From Oribacterium sp. UBA3737 (GTDB lineage Bacteria; Bacillota_A; Clostridia; Lachnospirales; Lachnospiraceae): a DNA stretch of 9,554 nt. Below are positions 1 to 3,788 of the stretch, piece by piece (the stretch's first letter is position 1; every line of letters starts with the position of its first letter). Below the pieces are notes generated by a model, which worked only from the letters and a program-made list of their open reading frames with translations, searched no databases and was not told the DNA's origin. Made by a program: the position numbers and the translations under genes. The DNA is taken from contig DFGZ01000192.1 in assembly GCA_002371295.1 (NCBI GenBank), forward strand, positions 1-9,554, read 5' to 3'.

Positions 1-5
1 ACACC

Positions 6-179
6 ATGTCACATTTTATCAATGACGAGTGCGTTAGCTGCGGATCATGTGCTTCTGTTTGTCCAGTAGAGGCTATTTCAGCTGGTGATTCAAAGTATGT
101 AGTTGACGAGGATACATGCATTGATTGCGGAGCTTGCGAGGAGGCTTGTCCTACAGGCGCTATCGCAGCTAAGGCTTGA
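6..179 (+). CDS. 2[4Fe-4S] clostridial-type ferredoxin
   Basis: A 57-residue soluble electron carrier that holds two [4Fe-4S] clusters and shuttles low-potential electrons in the cytoplasm (for example for pyruvate:ferredoxin oxidoreductase or hydrogenase; known family role). Two cysteine motifs are visible. The first is C-V-S-C-G-S-C-A-S-V-C-P near residues 9-20 and the second C-I-D-C-G-A-C-E-E-A-C-P near residues 38-49, each CxxCxxCxxxCP, with the expected internal two-fold symmetry. The length matches clostridial ferredoxins of about 55-60 residues. The ATG at position 6 gives the usual short N-terminus before the first cysteine; the ribosome binding site lies outside the window. The gene stands alone here and is followed by a strong terminator, so it is probably the last or only gene of its transcript. 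Confidence 0.95.
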   Translation: MSHFINDECVSCGSCASVCPVEAISAGDSKYVVDEDTCIDCGACEEACPTGAIAAKA

Positions 180-300
180 TAGATATTTCCGAAAGATAAG
201 ACCGTTGATACCGAAAGGTATCAGCGGTCCTTTTTTTGTAAACGTAGAATGGCAAGGTTAAAGGAGCATCCTCTGTAATATTGATATCGTATTTTTTCAT
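169..300 (-). pseudogene. Truncated RelE/ParE-like toxin remnant
   Basis: Directly downstream of the antitoxin, an ATG (298-300) overlaps the antitoxin stop by one base in a TGATG arrangement, the usual coupling of antitoxin and toxin genes. The first 12 codons read M-K-K-Y-D-I-N-I-T-E-D-A (265-300), which resembles the N-terminus of RelE/ParE-type toxins. After that the frame (P-L-T-L-P-F-Y...) no longer resembles the family. It runs through the ferredoxin terminator and the end of the ferredoxin gene to a TAG at 169-171, 43 codons in all. Intact toxins of this class are about 85-110 residues, so roughly 85 percent is missing and the product should be inactive. The match rests on a short stretch recognised from memory plus the gene arrangement. 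Confidence 0.55.
200..237 (+). terminator. Rho-independent terminator of the ferredoxin gene
   Basis: A 13-bp stem (200-212 with 217-229, one G-T wobble) is closed by a GAAA tetraloop and followed by C and seven T (231-237). It starts 20 bases after the ferredoxin stop codon. The decayed toxin frame on the opposite strand runs through it. Confidence 0.93.
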
Positions 301-518
301 CAAATATGTCCTTTCCTGAATTTTTCAAAAGCTTCTGCTGAATTTTGAACACGTCCGGATTTGTATGACTCATAGCCCTTCATGAGTTTCGTATGTATCT
401 CATCACTGCTCATTCTCGTTGCATCTATGCTCTCTAGTGCACTAGGCAGTTTTACACTAAACGGAATACCGCCAACAAGAACAACCTGATTCAAAAACAT
501 ATCTACTACTGTAGACAT
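300..518 (-). CDS. Orphan antitoxin, RelB/DinJ-like
   Basis: A 72-residue protein resembling clostridial type II antitoxins of the RelB/DinJ group. The N-terminal part (around residues 15-28, G-G-I-P-F-S-V-K-L-P) resembles the segment seen in that group. The C-terminal part (residues 37-70, with K-G-Y-E-S-Y-K-S-G-R-V and then A-E-A-F-E-K-F-R-K) is the charged helical segment that normally wraps the toxin. Antitoxins of this type neutralise an mRNA-cleaving or gyrase-inhibiting partner and repress their own promoter. Here the partner downstream is truncated, so the gene is an orphan. The ATG at 518 is preceded by a modest AGGGG ribosome binding site; an internal ATG at 500 is possible. It is divergent from the XRE operon and shares a 121-bp control region with it. 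Confidence 0.7.
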   Translation of the reverse strand: MSTVVDMFLNQVVLVGGIPFSVKLPSALESIDATRMSSDEIHTKLMKGYESYKSGRVQNSAEAFEKFRKGHI

Positions 519-553
519 GGGAACCCCTAAACGATAAGCATTGTTTTTTAAAT

Positions 554-596
554 TTTGTCATATTTTTTATATCTGTTTCATGGAATATATGACAAA
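554..596. promoter_or_regulatory. Paired inverted operator arms between divergent genes
   Basis: Two perfect 10-bp inverted arms, TTTGTCATAT (554-563) and ATATGACAAA (587-596), are separated by 23 bases. Their centres are 33 bp apart, about three helical turns, so bound dimers would sit on the same DNA face. The arms overlap the minus-strand promoter and lie just upstream of the plus-strand -10. Likely binders are the XRE protein or the antitoxin; which one is not visible from sequence. Confidence 0.5.
566..595 (-). promoter_or_regulatory. Promoter of the orphan antitoxin
   Basis: Read on the minus strand, TTGTCA (590-595, 5 of 6 to the -35 consensus) is separated by 18 bases from TATAAA (566-571, 5 of 6 to the -10 consensus). 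This would start transcription near 558, about 40 bases before the antitoxin ATG. The -35 lies inside the right operator arm, and the left arm falls at the expected start point. Confidence 0.5.
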
Positions 597-603
597 TCAA
601 TGC

Positions 604-609
604 TATACT
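604..609 (+). promoter_or_regulatory. Extended -10 element of the XRE-ImmA-PIN operon
   Basis: TATACT at 604-609 is preceded by TGC, giving an extended -10 (TGnTATACT). No good -35 is found at 17-18 bp. ATGACA (589-594) is only 9 bases away and cannot act as the -35. A weak -35 is typical of extended -10 promoters. The right operator arm (587-596) lies immediately upstream, within the polymerase footprint. Confidence 0.45.
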
Positions 610-639
610 TCAACTAGGAGAAAGAAAGGAGTCTCGGAT

Positions 640-993
640 ATGAATAGTCGAATTGATTTTAAAAAACTAGGACATACTTTAAAAGAAGTTCGAGAAATGG
701 AAAATATAACCCAAAGTGAAGTAGCATCATATTTAGGTGTTGACCAGAGCATGATTTCAAAGTTAGAAAAAGGAGAGCGGGCAATCAGCGCTGAGGCATT
801 AAACAGTTTGGCAAAGCTATTTTGTTTTCCTGTTAAAGAGCTGCTTGATCCAAATGCAGTTCTTTCAAAAGGCAAGGTTGCTTTCAGGACAGACAATCTG
901 ACATTTGAAGATAATTGTGTTTTAGCTAACGTAAATGCTATCATTTTGAACCAACTCGAAATGGACGAGGTGACACATGGCCAAAATCGATAA
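640..993 (+). CDS. XRE-family helix-turn-helix transcriptional regulator
   Basis: A 117-residue DNA-binding regulator. Residues 8-69 form an XRE/Cro-C1 domain; the helix-turn-helix is near 24-43 (T-Q-S-E-V-A-S-Y-L-G-V-D-Q-S-M-I-S-K-L-E), followed by the typical K-G-E-R-x-I-S turn. The C-terminal half (80-110, with A-F-R-T-D-N-L-T and a helix) resembles tails seen in XRE proteins paired with ImmA-type proteases. The open frame extends upstream to 541, but the ATG at 640 is preferred: GGAG at 628-631 lies 8 bases before it, and upstream codons overlap the promoter. The next gene starts inside this one (17-base overlap), indicating translational coupling. The likely role is repression of its own operon and perhaps the divergent antitoxin, with relief through cleavage by the neighbouring protease; this is inferred from ImmR/ImmA of ICEBs1. 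Confidence 0.9.
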   Translation: MNSRIDFKKLGHTLKEVREMENITQSEVASYLGVDQSMISKLEKGERAISAEALNSLAKLFCFPVKELLDPNAVLSKGKVAFRTDNLTFEDNCVLANVNAIILNQLEMDEVTHGQNR

Positions 994-1714
994 ACTTGAC
1001 ATATCAACCAAGGCATTAAGTTTAAGACAAACGATGGGTGAAGATTCATTTTCTCCCATCGATATTTTTGCGCTTGTTCAACGTCAAAAAGACATAACTC
1101 TTATTATGTACCCATTAGGTGAAAACATATCGGGTTACTGCCGAAAGTATGAACATACAAATATCATCGTCATTAATTCCGGTATGACCATCGGACGTCA
1201 ACGTTATTCACTGGCTCATGAACTGTATCATATATATTATGATACCGATATGAGTTCTTTTGTTTGTTCAAATTTCAACAATAAATCTGTCAATGAACAA
1301 AAAGCCGATCTATTTGCATCTTACTTCCTTATGCCCCAGGATGCACTTGAAAAATTCAAGATAAAAAAGCCTGTTCAGCTAATAGATATCATTGATATGG
1401 AACAATACTATAGGATAAGCCGTAAAGCTCTGTTATATAGGCTATTAAATGATGGCATTATAACCAATGATGAATTTGAGAATTTTTCACATAATGTCAA
1501 ATTATCCGCCAAGATGGCAGGTTATAACGATTCTCTTTATAACTCATCTCCGGAGAATGAGCGGTACTATGTATATGGTAAATATATAACTGATGCTGAG
1601 AATCTTTTGAATAGTGGCAAAATATCAGTCGGAAAATATGAGGAATACCTATTAACTGCTTATAGGGATGATCTTGTTTTCGGATATGAAGACGGAGGAG
1701 AAGTCGTTGACTAA
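977..1714 (+). CDS. ImmA/IrrE-family metallo-endopeptidase (COG2856)
   Basis: A 245-residue cytoplasmic zinc protease-like protein. The catalytic HExxH motif is H81-E-L-Y-H85 in the context S-L-A-H-E-L-Y-H-I. Downstream, N-E-Q-K-A-D-L-F-A-S-Y-F-L-M-P (106-120) is the typical family segment; its acidic residues supply the third metal ligand. The N-terminal region (24-75) corresponds to the substrate-side part of the domain, and residues 120-245 are a helical C-terminal extension. Known relatives cleave an XRE repressor (ImmA acting on ImmR) or control the radiation response (IrrE with DdrO). GAGG at 967-970 lies 6 bases before the ATG. The 3' end overlaps the PIN gene by 8 bases, so all three genes are coupled. 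The probable substrate is the upstream XRE protein; the trigger is unknown. Confidence 0.92.
   Translation: MAKIDKLDISTKALSLRQTMGEDSFSPIDIFALVQRQKDITLIMYPLGENISGYCRKYEHTNIIVINSGMTIGRQRYSLAHELYHIYYDTDMSSFVCSNFNNKSVNEQKADLFASYFLMPQDALEKFKIKKPVQLIDIIDMEQYYRISRKALLYRLLNDGIITNDEFENFSHNVKLSAKMAGYNDSLYNSSPENERYYVYGKYITDAENLLNSGKISVGKYEEYLLTAYRDDLVFGYEDGGEVVD
1694..1700 (+). promoter_or_regulatory. Shine-Dalgarno site that fixes the PIN gene start
   Basis: GGAGGAG at 1694-1700, inside the end of the protease gene, lies exactly 6 bases before an in-frame TTG (1707-1709). The in-frame ATGs at 1668 and 1686 have no comparable site upstream, and from those starts this motif would lie inside the coding region. 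The TTG is therefore the probable start codon. Confidence 0.75.
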
Positions 1715-2249
1715 AGAAACACTTTTTTTCGATACAGATTGTATTTCTGCGTTTTTATGGATAGATGATACAAGCATTGTCGCAAAGCTATACAATGGCA
1801 GAATCGCCATCCCAACTCAAGTATACACCGAACTGTCCAGTTGCTCAGGCAGAGCTTCCATCCTTAAGGAAAGAATAGATACTATGGTCCATAACGGCCA
1901 GGCTTTAATCATTGATATGGATATCGATAGTAAAGAGTATGTTGTATTTTATGAGTTAGCGTTGGATCCTCCAAAAGGCGAACTAATGATAGGAAAAGGC
2001 GAAGCAGCTTGTATTGCTCTTGCAAAAGAACGTGGCGGCATTCTTGCAAGCAATAATTTCAGAGATACAAAAAAATATATAGAAAAATATGGCTTAAAAT
2101 ATACAACCACCGCAGACATCATCCTTGAGGCCTACAACAAAAAGCTTTTGTCTCAGGACGAAGCCGAAAATATGTGGCAGGAAATGTTGAAAAAGCGTAG
2201 GCGGCTTGGAGCTTTGTCTTTTAAGGATTATTTGTCTAAGCACAAATAA
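1707..2249 (+). CDS. PIN-domain nuclease, third gene of XRE-ImmA-PIN operon
   Basis: With the TTG start the product has 180 residues and begins M-T-K-E-T-L-F-F-D-T-D, the usual close distance between the N-terminus and the first PIN aspartate. Candidate acidic residues are D9/D11, E42 (V-Y-T-E-L) and E99 in I-G-K-G-E-A-A, followed by I-L-A-S-N-N-F-R-D (112-120). This resembles the DUF3368-type PIN group, whose D-D pair is N-N here. The C-terminal tail (150-180) is helical and basic (K-K-R-R-R). PIN proteins are Mg-dependent ribonucleases and common toxins (family knowledge). Its place behind a repressor and a repressor-cleaving protease suggests a toxic effector released under stress, with no separate antitoxin seen. 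The Asn substitutions could instead mean altered or reduced catalysis. Confidence 0.8.
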   Translation: MTKETLFFDTDCISAFLWIDDTSIVAKLYNGRIAIPTQVYTELSSCSGRASILKERIDTMVHNGQALIIDMDIDSKEYVVFYELALDPPKGELMIGKGEAACIALAKERGGILASNNFRDTKKYIEKYGLKYTTTADIILEAYNKKLLSQDEAENMWQEMLKKRRRLGALSFKDYLSKHK

Positions 2250-2308
2250 ATATAAATACCATCAAAAGAGAGGGGGCTGTCGCACTAAACTTTGGAGATA
2301 CCAAGGTT

Positions 2309-2348
2309 AAAGGCTCTAGTATTTACGCGCTTTTATACTAGAGCCTTT
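2309..2348 (+). terminator. Strong hairpin after the PIN gene, probable terminator
   Basis: A perfect 14-bp stem (2309-2322 with 2335-2348) has a 12-base loop. The left arm starts with AAA, so the stem ends in TTT, followed by CCCTTT rather than a pure T tract. It lies about 60 bases after the PIN stop codon. The weak T tail makes it a less certain terminator; it could partly serve both directions. Confidence 0.5.
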
Positions 2349-2678
2349 CCCTTTCGTGTGGTCTTCTCATAAATAACCTCACATTCTATATATTTTATGT
2401 ACAAAGAAGATACGATACTCTAAAACAATACATAACAATTTAAATAAAATTCAAACCAATTAGATATTCAAAAAAGTATCTCAGATCTTCTTGTACCATT
2501 ATACTATCATTCAAAATTATTTTCGTCAATTCTATGATTTGAGAATTAATTTTTATTTTATACTTCTAAAACCGTCTTAATAAATCAAGTATGGTAAAGA
2601 AGCTACAGGATTTCGCCTTTGCTGGAGTTCTCAAATGCTTTTGTACAGGCACAACGCCCGGGTGGCAACATTATAACG
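2349..2678. other. AT-rich intergenic region, no clear gene
   Basis: No supported gene lies between the PIN-operon hairpin and the terminator of the next gene. Three things are visible. An imperfect inverted repeat (about 2400-2419 with 2475-2495) shares TACAA-GAAGAT and GATACT. A 41-codon minus-strand frame without an upstream start codon (2440-2565) has a protein-like composition. Promoter-like TTGACG and TATAAT words occur on the minus strand at 2500-2530, but their spacing is 20 bases, or 17 with a poorer TAGTAT. The region is much richer in A and T than the uptake operon to the right, consistent with a junction of acquired or decayed DNA. Confidence 0.5.
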
Positions 2679-2708
2679 AAAAAAAGAGACATCACTGTGT
2701 GATGCCTC
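2679..2708 (-). terminator. Rho-independent terminator of the coiled-coil protein gene
   Basis: On the minus strand a 9-bp stem (2700-2708 with 2686-2694, one G-T wobble) with a 5-base loop is followed by seven T (complement of 2679-2685). It starts 12 bases after the stop codon of the minus-strand gene ending at 2721. Confidence 0.9.
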
Positions 2709-2720
2709 CTCTTAATCAAT

Positions 2721-3434
2721 TTACGATCTGAACCTGATAGTGAGCTCCGCTGCATTCCTTGATACTGTGTTCACGATATTATCAACATCGCTTATAGCCT
2801 CAGAAAGCTTTCGCCCGCTCTTCACCTCGGTAACAATGATGTTGGAAAGGATTTCCATCAGCATATTGTTTATGTCATCCGGAGTGAATGAAACCTTACC
2901 ATCCTTATCCACTCTTGCCCTCATCTGGAAGGCTCTTCCCTGGGGCATGAAAGCAGGTACCGGCTGGGTACCAGACAGGCTTCCCAGCTTCTCTCTCAGA
3001 GCATCCATGATATGTTTTCCGAGAGGCGACTGGGTATCTATCTCCTCAATACTCTTTATATCGATGTTGTTGGCAAGATCCTTCTTCAGCTTCTGTGCAC
3101 GTTTTTCAAGGTCTTCCTTGACATCACCGCACTCCTTATCAAGCTGTCTTAAATTCCTGTCAAACTCCTCAAGCTTTTCGTTTGTGCATCTTACAACAGA
3201 TTCAGCCAGTTTATCGTAGGTCGATACCAGCGACTCATCCATGATTCTGCCATCGATATATGCGATAAACTCATCCATGATCTGAAATTTCTGATCGGTG
3301 GATTTGTAGAGCAATATAAGAAGATCTTCATCGCCCTTTCCCATATAGGCACAATAATTCTTTTCATCCGAATCAAAAATATATAGAACATAGTGTTCAT
3401 CCTGATCACTTATTTTCTTTTTGATCACATTCAT
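2721..3434 (-). CDS. Uncharacterised cytoplasmic protein with central coiled coil
   Basis: I do not recognise this 237-residue protein. No signal peptide or membrane segment is visible. Residues 1-65 look like a compact alpha/beta domain (Y-V-L-Y-I-F-D near 15-21, L-L-I-L-L-Y near 38-43). Residues 72-122 are rich in K, E, R, Q and L and probably form a coiled coil. Residues 155-175 (G-T-Q-P-V-P-A-F-M-P-Q-G-R-A-F-Q-M) are a proline-containing linker, and 180-237 a mixed helical tail. The frame is open upstream to 3509, with three consecutive ATG codons at 3432-3440. GGAGGA (3441-3446) lies 6 bases before the third ATG, so 3434 is chosen. A weak promoter (TTGAGG, 17 bases, TATGCG) is possible upstream. 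It is separate from the uptake operon and has its own terminator. Confidence 0.75.
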   Translation of the reverse strand: MNVIKKKISDQDEHYVLYIFDSDEKNYCAYMGKGDEDLLILLYKSTDQKFQIMDEFIAYIDGRIMDESLVSTYDKLAESVVRCTNEKLEEFDRNLRQLDKECGDVKEDLEKRAQKLKKDLANNIDIKSIEEIDTQSPLGKHIMDALREKLGSLSGTQPVPAFMPQGRAFQMRARVDKDGKVSFTPDDINNMLMEILSNIIVTEVKSGRKLSEAISDVDNIVNTVSRNAAELTIRFRS

Positions 3435-3440
3435 CATCAT

Positions 3441-3446
3441 TCCTCC
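3441..3446 (-). promoter_or_regulatory. Shine-Dalgarno site choosing among three ATG codons
   Basis: On the minus strand GGAGGA is followed directly by ATG-ATG-ATG. The first ATG touches the site and the third is 6 bases away, so translation most likely starts at the third (3432-3434), shortening the open frame by 25 codons. Confidence 0.7.
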
Positions 3447-3594
3447 GGGGTCACAATATTTAGTCTTTAAAGTCTCTGTGTCCGACCCGCATAGCAAGTT
3501 CAAAGCCAAGCCTCAAACTCTGAGATCCTCTCATTCAAAGCAAAGACATCGTGTCTTAATCTTATCTTCGGCGATTTTTGTTTTAGAATAATAT

Positions 3595-3765
3595 CTACAT
3601 CCAATATAAAAACAGACCGAAGAGAATAATACCAAAAATCCATACTGAAATTAAAGGATTAAATGAAGTTTTATTAAAAAAAGCATGATACAGCATATTG
3701 ATCAATAAGCTGAATACAAGTGCCAATGCTATGACCACAGCATATATGATAATCGTTATACTCAT
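3595..3765 (-). CDS. Small two-helix membrane protein, unknown function
   Basis: A 56-residue hydrophobic protein too short for routine ORF calling. Residues 3-24 (I-T-I-I-I-Y-A-V-V-I-A-L-A-L-V-F...) form a first membrane helix. Residues 25-38 form a short polar loop (Y-H-A-F-F-N-K-T-S-F-N-P), and residues 39-55 a second helix (I-S-V-W-I-F-G-I-I-L-F-G-L-F-L-Y-W). An AGGAA ribosome binding site (3771-3775) lies 5 bases before the ATG. It begins only 23 bases after the stop of the CbiK-like lipoprotein on the same strand with no terminator between, so it is probably the last gene of the uptake operon. It may be an accessory subunit of the transporter or chelatase, but nothing in the sequence proves that. 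I recognise no family. Confidence 0.65.
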   Translation of the reverse strand: MSITIIIYAVVIALALVFSLLINMLYHAFFNKTSFNPLISVWIFGIILFGLFLYWM

Positions 3766-3788
3766 TAAAATTCCTGTAAATTTTAGAA

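Noticed and set aside
541..639. Upstream extension of the XRE open frame
   Set aside because: It covers the operator arms and promoter and has no ribosome binding site; GGAG before the ATG at 640 is a better start.
603..1049. 148-codon minus-strand open frame opposite the XRE gene
   Set aside because: It is the complement of a clear XRE gene, has no recognisable domain and no ribosome binding site.
2740..3219. 159-codon plus-strand open frame opposite the coiled-coil protein
   Set aside because: Serine/leucine-rich composition typical of an antisense shadow; the minus-strand gene has a ribosome binding site and terminator.
3541..3594. Terminator after the small membrane protein
   Set aside because: Only a 6-bp stem (AAGACA/TGTCTT) without a T tract is visible, too weak to call.
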